Assembly (NCBI GenBank): GCA_029778515.1
Contig: JAKOQD010000078.1
Span: 1-5,711, forward strand
Direction of reading: 5' to 3'
Length of the DNA: 5,711 nt
Origin: Actinomycetes bacterium
GTDB taxonomy: Bacteria > Actinomycetota > Actinomycetes > Propionibacteriales > Propionibacteriaceae
Shown: in pieces, positions 1 to 5,711 of the stretch
How positions within the stretch are numbered: the first letter of the stretch is position 1
How the letters are laid out: every line of letters starts with the position of its first letter
Position numbers and translations under genes: made by a program
The notes under the pieces: model-generated
Seen by the model: only the letters and a program-made list of their open reading frames with translations
What the model was told of the DNA's origin: nothing
Databases searched by the model: none

Positions 1-571
1 AGTAACCGCCAGCAGTTACGACGCGCTGTGCCCAGGGTCGGCTGCACCGCCGGCCGGCCAGAAGCGCGTGGCGGTTGTCATCGACTTCGGTGCGGCCGGC
101 ATCGCGCCAGTGGGCGAGATTACCCCGGCCACCTCCGTGCAGTGCGTCACCGTGCCGCAGAACCAGACCGGCCTGCAGGTGCTGCAAGGCGTCGCGCAAC
201 TCCGTTTCCACACCAGCGGTTTGATCTGCGGCATCGCAGGCTTCCCGGCCACCGAGTGCCCCGGTCAGACGGTGCGCACCGCCACGCCCACTGCGTCGCG
301 GTCCACCGTCGCTCCCGTCGCACCGCTGGCATCGGTCGCGCCCTCGGCGAGTGCACTTCCGAACAAGGCGACCAGCTCCGCCACGCCCACTCCCACCCCG
401 TCAGCACCTGAACCCACCTACGCCCAACCGTCGGCGGTGGCACTGCCCCTGAACGGCGACCCTGAGCCGACAACCAGCAGCACCCCGCCGGCGTGGATCG
501 CGGCGATCGGTGCCGCCATGATCGCGGCGCTGCTGGGACTGGCCGTGCTGGCGCGCAGGGGGCGCGGATGA
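1..571 (+). CDS. C-terminal part of membrane-anchored SCO2322-like protein of an ECF transporter operon (5' truncated)
   Basis: The reading frame is open from the left edge (first whole codon at 2) to the TGA at 569-571, giving 189 visible residues. The GTG at 68 is in frame, but the frame continues coherently upstream (CPGSAAPPAGQKRVAVVIDFG), so I read this as the tail of a longer protein. Residues 20-88 form a compact module with RVAVVIDFG, then cysteines at 48, 76 and 86 in the context CVTVPQ...GLICGIAGFPATECP. Residues ~90-163 are a low-complexity Pro/Thr/Ser/Ala linker. Residues 165-184 are a hydrophobic helix followed by RRGRG, a typical C-terminal anchor with the positive end in the cytoplasm. 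The bulk is therefore inferred to be outside the membrane. From memory this matches the SCO2322 family that sits next to actinobacterial ECF transporters; I have not checked this. The biochemical role is unknown; a substrate-capture or accessory role is inferred from context. It overlaps the T-component gene by 4 nt (ATGA). Confidence 0.75.
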   Translation, partial: VTASSYDALCPGSAAPPAGQKRVAVVIDFGAAGIAPVGEITPATSVQCVTVPQNQTGLQVLQGVAQLRFHTSGLICGIAGFPATECPGQTVRTATPTASRSTVAPVAPLASVAPSASALPNKATSSATPTPTPSAPEPTYAQPSAVALPLNGDPEPTTSSTPPAWIAAIGAAMIAALLGLAVLARRGRG

Positions 572-1620
572 GCGCGCGCTGGCTGCACCCAGCGGCCTGG
601 TGGATCTGGGCCCTGGGGCTGGCAGCGGCAGCCACTCGCACGGCCAATCCGCTGTTGCTCGGCCTGATCGCGGCCGTCGCCACCCTGGTCGTCATGGCCC
701 GGCGGCCCGAGGCGCAATGGGCCCGGGCGTTCTCGGTGTTCGTGCGGCTTGCCGTCTTGGTGATCGTCATCCGGGTGGCCTTCGGGATCCTTTTCGGGAC
801 TCGGGTCGGCACTACGGTCCTGTTCGAATTGCCCAGTGTGTCCCTGCCGGACTGGATGGCCGGGGTGACCCTCGGCGGGCCGGTGACTGCGGAGATGCTG
901 GTGATCGCCGCGCTGCAAGGTGCACAACTCGCCGTGCTGTTGATCTGCGTCGGCGCCGCGAACTCCCTGGCCAGTCCGGTGCGTCTGCTCAAAGCTCTGC
1001 CGGCCGGGCTGTACCACGTCGGAGTGGCCGCCGTCGTCGCCTTGTCGCTGGCTCCGCGGATCATGGTCAACGTGCGCAGAGTCATGGCTGCTCGTCGCTT
1101 GCGCGGCCGCCCGACGAAAGGGTTGAAGGCCGCCGCCGAGGCTGCCGTGCCGGTGCTGGAGTCCTCGCTGGACGACGCCATCAGCCTGGCCGCCGCGATG
1201 GACACCCGCGGGTACGGCCGGATGACCGCCGTTACACCGAAGCAACGGGCTGCTCAGGCGGTGCTGGTTCTCACCGGCCTCGTCGGCATCGGCCTCGGCC
1301 TGTTCGCGGCGCTCGGTGCCAGCGGCTGGGGCTGGGCCTTGCTCGTCGCCGGCATCTTGATGTCGGTCGGCGGGATCCTGATCTCGGGCCGTTGGGTGCC
1401 ACGCACCCGCTACCGGCCGGATCGCTGGGGCTGGCCGGAGACTGTGACCGCCGGCAGTGGCATCCTCGCGGCAGTCACTGTGCTGGCGGCCGGCCCGGAC
1501 AGCATCACCCTGCCGCTGACGTGGCCCACGCTGCCTTTGGCCGCGACGAGCGCGATCCTGCTCGCGGCGACGCCGGCGGCCGTGACTCCCCCGCCGCCGG
1601 TGCCATGGGAGGCCGCGTGA
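568..1620 (+). CDS. ECF transporter T component, CbiQ/EcfT family transmembrane protein
   Basis: This 350-residue integral membrane protein is the energy-coupling subunit that links the ABC ATPases to the substrate-binding S protein in the cytoplasmic membrane. Hydrophobic segments lie at about residues 11-43, 58-77, 107-135, 148-165, 230-249, 252-273, 293-308 and 320-338. The diagnostic EcfT coupling-helix motifs are present: AARRLRG at 174-180 and AMDTRGYG at 210-217, each carrying the Ala/Arg/Gly signature that docks into the ATPase grooves. Family members are usually around 200-270 residues. The extra length here is a C-terminal extension with two further hydrophobic stretches and a proline-rich end (PPPPVPW), as is often seen in actinobacterial forms. 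I chose the ATG at 568 because it overlaps the upstream stop as ATGA and has AGGGGG at 557-562, 5 nt upstream. An earlier in-frame ATG at 493 would run through the anchor of the preceding gene and is less likely. Confidence 0.9.
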   Translation: MSARWLHPAAWWIWALGLAAAATRTANPLLLGLIAAVATLVVMARRPEAQWARAFSVFVRLAVLVIVIRVAFGILFGTRVGTTVLFELPSVSLPDWMAGVTLGGPVTAEMLVIAALQGAQLAVLLICVGAANSLASPVRLLKALPAGLYHVGVAAVVALSLAPRIMVNVRRVMAARRLRGRPTKGLKAAAEAAVPVLESSLDDAISLAAAMDTRGYGRMTAVTPKQRAAQAVLVLTGLVGIGLGLFAALGASGWGWALLVAGILMSVGGILISGRWVPRTRYRPDRWGWPETVTAGSGILAAVTVLAAGPDSITLPLTWPTLPLAATSAILLAATPAAVTPPPPVPWEAA

Positions 1621-3197
1621 TCCGTTTCGAGCACGTGAGTTTCACGCATGCCGGTGCCAGCTCCCCCGTGCTGCGTGATGTCGACCTGACGATTCCCGAG
1701 GGCGACCTGGTGCTCGTGATCGGCCGGACCGGATCGGGGAAGTCGACGCTGCTGAACTTGATCAACGGCCTGGCCCCGCACTTCACCGGTGGCACGCTGT
1801 CCGGCCGGGTGGAGGTGGCCGGGCTGGACACGCGCACGCATCCGCCGCGGGATCTGGCCGGCGTCGTCGGAACCGTCGGGCAGAACCCGCGCGCCGGCTT
1901 CACGACCGACACCGTCGAGGACGAACTCGCCTACACGATGGAGTCCCTTGGTTTCGCCCCGGACGTCATGCGGCGAAGGGTCGAGGAGACCCTCGACCTG
2001 CTCGGACTGGTTTCCTTGCGGCAACGGCCCTTGGACACCCTGTCCGGTGGCGAGCAGCAGCGAGTGGCCATCGGCGCGGCCCTCACCGCGGGTCCGCGAG
2101 TTCTGGTCCTCGACGAACCCACCAGCGCGCTCGACCCGGCCGCCGCCGAGGAGGTCCTGGCAGCGATCGCCCGACTCGTGCATGACCTGGCGATCACGGT
2201 GGTCATGGCCGAGCACCGCCTCGAGCGGGTCGTGGAGTTCGCCGACCACGTCATCCGGATCGATGCGGAACCGGTGCAACTGCAGGATCCGCAAGCAGCG
2301 ATGGCTGGGCACGGTCTGCAGCCGCCGGTGGTGCGGCTGGCGCACGCGCTCGGCTGGGAGCCGCTGCCCTTGAGCGTGCGCACTGCCCGACGCCACGCGT
2401 TGCAATTGCGGACTGCGCCCTTCCAGCCCCCGACCCGCCGGGCCGGAGGGGACGGTGTGGCGGCACTGTCGCAGACGACGGTCCGGTTCGGCCGGGTCGA
2501 AGCGCTGCGGGATGTCGACCTGCATCTGCGGGCGGGCCAGGTGACGGCGTTGATGGGCCGCAACGGTGCGGGCAAGTCCACGCTGATGAACGTGCTGGCA
2601 GGGTCACGCCTGCCCGAGAGCGGCCGGGTCGAAGTGGCCGGGCACGATCCGGCGGAACTGCGGGGTCCGGAACTGCTGCGCCAGATCGCGTATGTGCCGC
2701 AGGACCCGACCGACCTGTTCTACAGCGAGACCGTGGCCAAGGAGTGCGCCGCGACCGACCGCGACCTCGGGCAGCCGGCAGGCAGTGCCTACCGGCGTTT
2801 GCTCGACCTGGTGGAGACGGTGGACCCGCAAACGCACCCGCGGGATCTCAGCGCCGGCCAGCAGCTGGCCCTCGCACTGGCCATCCAACTGGGAACCGCC
2901 CCCGACGTCGTGCTGCTGGACGAACCGACCCGCGGTCTGGACTACCCGGGCAAAGTCGCATTCGGCCGCTGGCTGGACATGCTCGCCGAGCGCGGGTGCA
3001 GCATCCTGCTGGCCACCCACGATGTGGAACTCGTGGCAGTCGCTGGCGACCGGGTGATCGTGCTGGCCGACGGGGAGGTGGTGACCGACGCGGACGTCCG
3101 CACCGCACTCACCTCGTCGCCGGCGTTCGCCCCGCAGGTGCAGAAGGTGCTGGCTCCGCTGCCCGTTCTCACTGTGGAGGAGGCGTGCACGCTGTGA
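1617..3197 (+). CDS. ECF transporter ATP-binding protein with two fused ABC ATPase domains
   Basis: This cytoplasmic protein of 526 residues contains both ATPases of an ECF importer in one chain. Domain 1 (about 1-225): Walker A GRTGSGKST at 36-44, Q-loop in VGQNP, signature LSGGEQQR at 142-149, Walker B VLVLDEP at 162-168 with catalytic Glu167, switch His200. A linker of about 60 residues follows (PPVVRLAHALGWEPLPL and a basic stretch). Domain 2 (about 285-510): Walker A GRNGAGKST at 314-322, Q-loop in VPQDP, signature LSAGQQ from 411, Walker B VVLLDEP with Asp435/Glu436, switch His468. Both sites keep their catalytic residues, but the second signature reads LSAGQ rather than LSGGQ. The start is GTG at 1617, overlapping the upstream stop (GTGA), with GGGAGG at 1607-1612 spaced 4 nt away. 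It lies between the T and S genes with 4-nt overlaps on both sides, which argues for coupled translation and a shared complex. Confidence 0.93.
   Translation: MIRFEHVSFTHAGASSPVLRDVDLTIPEGDLVLVIGRTGSGKSTLLNLINGLAPHFTGGTLSGRVEVAGLDTRTHPPRDLAGVVGTVGQNPRAGFTTDTVEDELAYTMESLGFAPDVMRRRVEETLDLLGLVSLRQRPLDTLSGGEQQRVAIGAALTAGPRVLVLDEPTSALDPAAAEEVLAAIARLVHDLAITVVMAEHRLERVVEFADHVIRIDAEPVQLQDPQAAMAGHGLQPPVVRLAHALGWEPLPLSVRTARRHALQLRTAPFQPPTRRAGGDGVAALSQTTVRFGRVEALRDVDLHLRAGQVTALMGRNGAGKSTLMNVLAGSRLPESGRVEVAGHDPAELRGPELLRQIAYVPQDPTDLFYSETVAKECAATDRDLGQPAGSAYRRLLDLVETVDPQTHPRDLSAGQQLALALAIQLGTAPDVVLLDEPTRGLDYPGKVAFGRWLDMLAERGCSILLATHDVELVAVAGDRVIVLADGEVVTDADVRTALTSSPAFAPQVQKVLAPLPVLTVEEACTL
3176..3183 (+). 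promoter_or_regulatory. Shine-Dalgarno site for the S-component gene
   Basis: A strong GGAGGAGG lies inside the 3' end of the ATPase gene. Its AGGAGG part (3178-3183) is 10 nt from the GTG at 3194, and its first GGAGG (3176-3180) is 4 nt from an in-frame GTG at 3185. It therefore permits either start; the 4-nt stop overlap favours 3194. Confidence 0.6.
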
Positions 3198-3997
3198 GAC
3201 AGACACACGCCGTACCTCTGCGATGGCGAACGATCGCTGCTCTGAGCGCTGTGAGCGCGGTGGGACTGATCGCGTTCTTCTGGCCGTTCGTGGTCTCACC
3301 TGCCAGCGCCGCTGCGGACCATGCCGCCGACGCGCCCTGGTTCTTCGCCCTGCTGCTGCCCTTGGTGGTCGCCGTGCTGTTCGCCGAGATCAGCAGCGGC
3401 GGGCTGGATGCCAAAGGGATCGCAATGCTCGCGGTCCTCGCCGCGGTCGCGACGGCTGTGCGGCCCTTGGGAGCCGGCGTGGCCGGCCTGGAACCGATGT
3501 TCGTGATCCTGTTGCTGGGCGGGCGTGCCCTGGGCCCGGCGTTCGGGTTCGCGCTCGGCAGCTTGTCGCTGTTCACCTCCGCCCTGCTGACGGCCGGCGT
3601 GGGCCCCTGGTTGCCGTTCCAGATGGTCGCGGCCGGCTGGTTCGCGATGTGTGCCGGGCTGCTACCGCAGATGCGGGGCCGCGCCGAGATCGTCATGCTG
3701 GCCGCCTACGGAGCGCTGGCCGGCCTCGCCTACGGGTTGCTGATGAACCTGTCCTTCTGGCCCTGGGCGCTGAGCGCCGACAATGCGCTCGCGTTCGTGC
3801 CCGGTGCCCCGCTGTCGGAGAACCTTGGCCGCTGGTTCGCCTTCACGGTCGCGACGTCGTTGGGCTGGGACATTCCGCGGGCCATTCTCACGGCGGTCCT
3901 CACTGTCTTGGCTGGACCACTGCTGCTACGGACCTTGCGGCGGGCGACCCGGCGGGCGGCGTTCGATGCGCCGGTGCGGTTCGAGCCGGCCCGGTGA
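3194..3997 (+). CDS. ECF transporter S component (substrate-binding membrane protein), substrate unknown
   Basis: This 267-residue, very hydrophobic protein is inferred to bind the transported substrate in the membrane. A basic N-terminus leads into hydrophobic segments at about 13-34, 48-66, 74-90, 100-120, 121-135, 140-157, 165-187 and 228-246, consistent with the six-helix S-component core plus an extra N-terminal helix. The stretch LTAGVGPWLPFQM (132-144) followed by AAGWF is characteristic of one S-component class, and the small-residue-rich helices suit docking on EcfT. The C-terminus is Arg-rich (RTLRRATRR) and probably cytoplasmic. His is scarce (positions 5 and 43), and the N-terminal MHI-type metal site of CbiM/NikM is missing, so a Co/Ni transporter is unlikely. 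The GTG at 3194 overlaps the ATPase stop (GTGA); GTG at 3185 is an alternative adding three residues. It is the last gene of the visible operon. Which vitamin or other micronutrient it binds is not evident. Confidence 0.87.
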   Translation: MRQTHAVPLRWRTIAALSAVSAVGLIAFFWPFVVSPASAAADHAADAPWFFALLLPLVVAVLFAEISSGGLDAKGIAMLAVLAAVATAVRPLGAGVAGLEPMFVILLLGGRALGPAFGFALGSLSLFTSALLTAGVGPWLPFQMVAAGWFAMCAGLLPQMRGRAEIVMLAAYGALAGLAYGLLMNLSFWPWALSADNALAFVPGAPLSENLGRWFAFTVATSLGWDIPRAILTAVLTVLAGPLLLRTLRRATRRAAFDAPVRFEPAR

Positions 3998-4008
3998 TCA
4001 GGCGGCAG

Positions 4009-4108
4009 TGTCCGAGTTTGCAACGCGTCGCTGGCGCCCCGCCCGGACACGCCGATCGCTTGGGCCTGCCCTCGGCGTGTCGATCCTGACGCGTTGCAAA
4101 CTCGGACA
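4009..4108. repeat. 100-nt nested perfect inverted repeat in a convergent intergenic gap
   Basis: The outer arms at 4009-4029 and 4088-4108 are perfect 21-nt reverse complements (left arm begins TGTCCGAGTTTGC, right arm ends GCAAACTCGGACA). Nested inside, GACACGCCGA at 4046-4055 pairs perfectly with TCGGCGTGTC at 4072-4081, leaving a 16-nt loop. An asymmetric internal loop (16 nt at 4030-4045, 6 nt at 4082-4087) separates the two stems. The element is centred in the 122-nt gap, 11 nt from the stop codon on each side. No obvious target-site duplication flanks it and there is no long T tract, so a canonical rho-independent terminator is not clear. It could end transcription from both sides, or be a dispersed palindromic or MITE-like sequence. 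No convincing gene lies in this gap. Confidence 0.85.
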
Positions 4109-4119
4109 TCCAGCTCGTG

Positions 4120-4923
4120 TCAGTACACCTCGGCCGACGCCACCAGCCTGCGCACCACCAGGTTCACGGTGTCCGGCCGCAGCCCCATCCCGAGGTGTGA
4201 CCCTGGCACCTCGATGTTCTCCGCACCCTCGACCACGCATGCCCGCCAGTCCACGATGCCGTCGGACGTCGTGTAGTAACTGATCAACTCGACGTCGCTG
4301 GGGAACGGTTGGTGCGTGGCCTGCATGTAGGGACACGTGCAGTTCCGGGTCACGCACTGCCGCTCGCGCAACTCCGGGTCGGTCTGATGCACGACCTTTA
4401 GCGCCAGCACCATCGGCTGCGGGATCTCGTAGAACGCGAACTCGTCGTTCAGCGGCGCACCCAGGCTCACCGCAGTGCTGACGAGTTCCGGGTGGCGGGC
4501 TGCCAGTCCACGGGCGAGCATGCCGCCGCGGCTGTGCCCGACCACCTGCAACCTATGGCCGTCTTGCTCGACTGCGTCGCGGGCCACCTCGGCGAGCTTG
4601 TCGACGGCCCGGTCCGAGCAGCGGACGTTTGCCAGGATGTGCGAGCGGACCACCCGGAAGCCGGCCCGGCTCAGGGCCAACTGCATCGGCAGCGTCGCCG
4701 CGTCGCCGAAGCCGAACCCCGGGATGACCAGAACCTGACGGGCCACCGGCGTCTGCGGATACGACGCGCAGGGCGCCGAGCGTTCGAAGTCCAGCAACTC
4801 CCCGGCAAACCGGCTTTCCGAGGCGGCCCTCGCGATCCACCCGGGCAGACCCTTCAGCGCGCCAGGCAGGCCACGCGGAGCCCAGTGCAGATCCGGCAGG
4901 TGCACATCACGCCATTCGGCCAT
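4120..4923 (-). CDS. alpha/beta-hydrolase, lipase/esterase-like
   Basis: This is a 267-residue predicted serine hydrolase. The fold landmarks appear in order: strand and oxyanion loop VLVIPGFGFGD (64-74); nucleophile elbow VVGHSRGG (127-134) with Ser131 as catalytic nucleophile; acid in SDGIVDW (220-226), Asp221 or Asp225; and catalytic His243 in PGSHLGMG (240-247). The natural substrate is unknown; an ester or lipid ester is inferred. A cysteine group lies before the acid loop (C190, C195, C197 in RQCVTRNCTCP). No signal peptide or lipobox is visible at the N-terminus (MAEWRDVHLPDLHW), so it is probably cytoplasmic. I chose the ATG at 4923 because GGAGAGGA sits 9 nt upstream. The frame stays open to 5109, but that extension would run antisense through the start of the P450 gene. 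It is divergent from the P450 (49-nt gap) and convergent with the ECF operon. Confidence 0.88.
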   Translation of the reverse strand: MAEWRDVHLPDLHWAPRGLPGALKGLPGWIARAASESRFAGELLDFERSAPCASYPQTPVARQVLVIPGFGFGDAATLPMQLALSRAGFRVVRSHILANVRCSDRAVDKLAEVARDAVEQDGHRLQVVGHSRGGMLARGLAARHPELVSTAVSLGAPLNDEFAFYEIPQPMVLALKVVHQTDPELRERQCVTRNCTCPYMQATHQPFPSDVELISYYTTSDGIVDWRACVVEGAENIEVPGSHLGMGLRPDTVNLVVRRLVASAEVY

Positions 4924-4932
4924 CCGCGGCCA

Positions 4933-4940
4933 TCCTCTCC
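4933..4940 (-). promoter_or_regulatory. Shine-Dalgarno site for the hydrolase gene
   Basis: Read on the minus strand, GGAGAGGA lies 9 nt before the ATG at 4923. It decides the start over the much longer open frame that reaches 5109. Confidence 0.65.
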
Positions 4941-4963
4941 ATCGCCGGTCACCCGCGAGGCAG

Positions 4964-4972
4964 ACTATATAT
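4964..4972. promoter_or_regulatory. TA-rich tract with candidate -10 box for the hydrolase gene
   Basis: ACTATATAT is a conspicuous AT island in a very GC-rich setting, within the 49-nt divergent gap. On the minus strand it contains TATAGT (4969 to 4964), a good -10 hexamer that would start transcription near 4956-4957 and give a leader of about 33 nt carrying the Shine-Dalgarno site. No strong -35 is seen; GGTGAC on the minus strand at poor spacing is the closest. On the plus strand the TATATA tract abuts the P450 ATG, so it could serve as a -10 there only if translation starts further downstream. This is prediction only. Confidence 0.4.
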
Positions 4973-5711
4973 ATGGCAAGCACCGTCACCGACCGCATCG
5001 ACGAGGCCCGCGCCGCCATGGACGCGATGCGGGTCAAACAGCCGAAGATGCCCCGCCCCGCAGGGCCCAGCGGCCTGCGCGTGATGTGGGACCTCACCCG
5101 AGGCCGCAAGGCTCCCTACGAGGTGTTCGCTGGGATGGCTGACCAGAACCAGCCGGTCGTACACACCCGGTTGCAGGGCGAACACGTCCACGTCCTGTTC
5201 TCACCCGAAGCCATCTGGGATGTCTTCGTCAAGAACGGCCGGCACACGCGCAAGAGTCTGGCCCTGCAACTGACCCGCCCGCTGCTGGGTAACGGTCTGC
5301 TGACCGCCGAAGGTTCCGAGCATCTGCGGCACCGCCGGGCGATCCAGCCGATGTTCCATTCCGCCCGACTGGCCGAGTACGTGCAGGACATGGTGGCCGC
5401 GGGCGAGCTCACCTCCGCCGGCTGGTCGGACGGCCAGCAGATCGACGTCGCCGAGGCGATGTCCGAACTCACCCTCGATGTCATCGGGCGGACCATCTTC
5501 GGGGTAGACCTGCGCTCCGAGGCTCCCGATGTCGCGGACGCCCTGAGCACAGTGCTGGCGGGCTTCGGCAAGGGTCTGGGCCCCCTCGCGTCCCCCATGA
5601 GCAAGATCCCGACACCGCGTCGCAACCGGGAGATCGCGGCCATTGAAACGCTGGACCGGGTCGTCGACGACATGATCGCGCGGCGCCGGGCAGCTGTCGC
5701 CGACGGCGAAG
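4973..5711 (+). CDS. cytochrome P450, N-terminal part (3' truncated at window end)
   Basis: The frame has no stop from the ATG at 4973 to the right edge, giving 246 residues of a heme-thiolate monooxygenase that is usually 400-460 residues long. Family landmarks: a proline-rich entry region (PKMPRPAGP, 24-32) before the first helices; FSPEAIWDVFV (76-86), typical of the B-helix; LLGNGLLTAEG (104-114) leading into the C-helix HLRHRRAIQPMFH (117-129), where the arginines contact the heme propionate; and a helix-E region ELTLDVIGRTIFG (165-177). The oxygen-activating I-helix, the ExxR motif and the heme-ligand cysteine lie beyond the window, so catalytic integrity cannot be judged. No N-terminal membrane anchor is seen, consistent with a soluble bacterial P450. 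The start is uncertain: only a weak GAGG (4957-4960) lies 12 nt before 4973. In-frame ATGs at 5018 and 5027 are alternatives. The redox partner and substrate are unknown. Confidence 0.87.
   Translation, partial: MASTVTDRIDEARAAMDAMRVKQPKMPRPAGPSGLRVMWDLTRGRKAPYEVFAGMADQNQPVVHTRLQGEHVHVLFSPEAIWDVFVKNGRHTRKSLALQLTRPLLGNGLLTAEGSEHLRHRRAIQPMFHSARLAEYVQDMVAAGELTSAGWSDGQQIDVAEAMSELTLDVIGRTIFGVDLRSEAPDVADALSTVLAGFGKGLGPLASPMSKIPTPRRNREIAAIETLDRVVDDMIARRRAAVADGE

Noticed and set aside
68..571. GTG at 68 as the true start of the first gene
   Set aside because: The frame is open and protein-like all the way to the left edge, and position 68 falls inside a conserved-looking strand (QKRVAVVIDFG). There is no Shine-Dalgarno sequence at proper spacing before it.
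147..1245. Long minus-strand open frames opposite the anchored protein and T-component genes
   Set aside because: Their translations are Arg/Ala/Gly/His-rich without recognisable motifs and they mirror well-supported genes. Such frames are expected in high-GC sequence.
3185..3200. Alternative start of the S component giving a protein beginning Met-His, as in CbiM-type metal transporters
   Set aside because: The following residues (AVRQTHAVPLRW) are basic and do not match the MHIPDG-type metal-binding N-terminus, so the resemblance is coincidental.
568..3997. Assignment as a cobalt or nickel importer from CbiQ similarity
   Set aside because: No CbiM/CbiN or NikM/NikN hallmarks are visible and the S component is His-poor, so the T component is only generically CbiQ-like.
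4009..4108. tRNA, CRISPR repeat or attachment site in the convergent gap
   Set aside because: There is no cloverleaf, no repeated unit-spacer array and no integrase or tRNA nearby. The sequence is explained by one nested inverted repeat.
4492..5142. Plus-strand open frame of 216 codons opposite the hydrolase
   Set aside because: Its translation is low-complexity Arg/Pro-rich. The opposite strand carries a full catalytic-triad hydrolase with a good ribosome binding site, and the frame would also overlap the P450 in another frame.
5116..5673. Minus-strand open frame of 185 codons opposite the P450
   Set aside because: It is Ser/Arg-rich with no domain motif, and the plus strand gives a clear P450 sequence over the same bases.

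Overview
The window is very GC-rich, codes densely, and uses GTG as well as ATG starts with many GTGA/ATGA stop-start overlaps. This fits a high-GC Actinomycetota genome (Streptomyces-like or another actinobacterium). I cannot name the genus from the sequence.

Positions 1-3997 (+ strand) hold one tightly packed operon fragment of four genes, each overlapping the next by exactly 4 nt. In order they are: (1) the C-terminal part of a membrane-anchored extracytoplasmic protein resembling what I recall as the actinobacterial SCO2322 family; (2) a CbiQ/EcfT-type transmembrane T component; (3) one polypeptide carrying two complete ABC ATPase domains (an EcfA-EcfA' fusion); (4) an integral membrane S component. 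Genes 2-4 make a complete energy-coupling factor (ECF) importer of the dedicated type: the S protein binds the substrate, T couples it to the ATPases, and the fused ATPases power uptake of a micronutrient. The substrate cannot be read from the sequence. The histidine-based N-terminus of CbiM/NikM metal transporters is absent, and the anchored first gene has a cysteine pattern that may relate it to DUF4430/transcobalamin-like ligand-binding modules, so a cobalamin-like ligand is a speculative possibility.

Positions 3998-4119 are the gap between convergent genes. It is almost filled by a 100-nt nested inverted repeat: 21-bp perfect outer arms and a 10-bp perfect inner stem, with 11 nt on either side to each stop codon. 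It may be a bidirectional terminator or a dispersed palindromic (MITE/REP-like) element.

Positions 4120-4923 (- strand) encode a 267-aa alpha/beta-hydrolase (lipase/esterase-like) with an intact GHSRG nucleophile elbow and a plausible Asp and His. A 49-nt gap containing a TATATATA tract separates it from a divergent cytochrome P450 on the + strand, which starts at 4973 and runs off the end of the window. Its first 246 residues include the C-helix arginines; the I-helix, ExxR and heme-cysteine regions lie outside. The hydrolase and P450 look functionally separate from the ECF operon.
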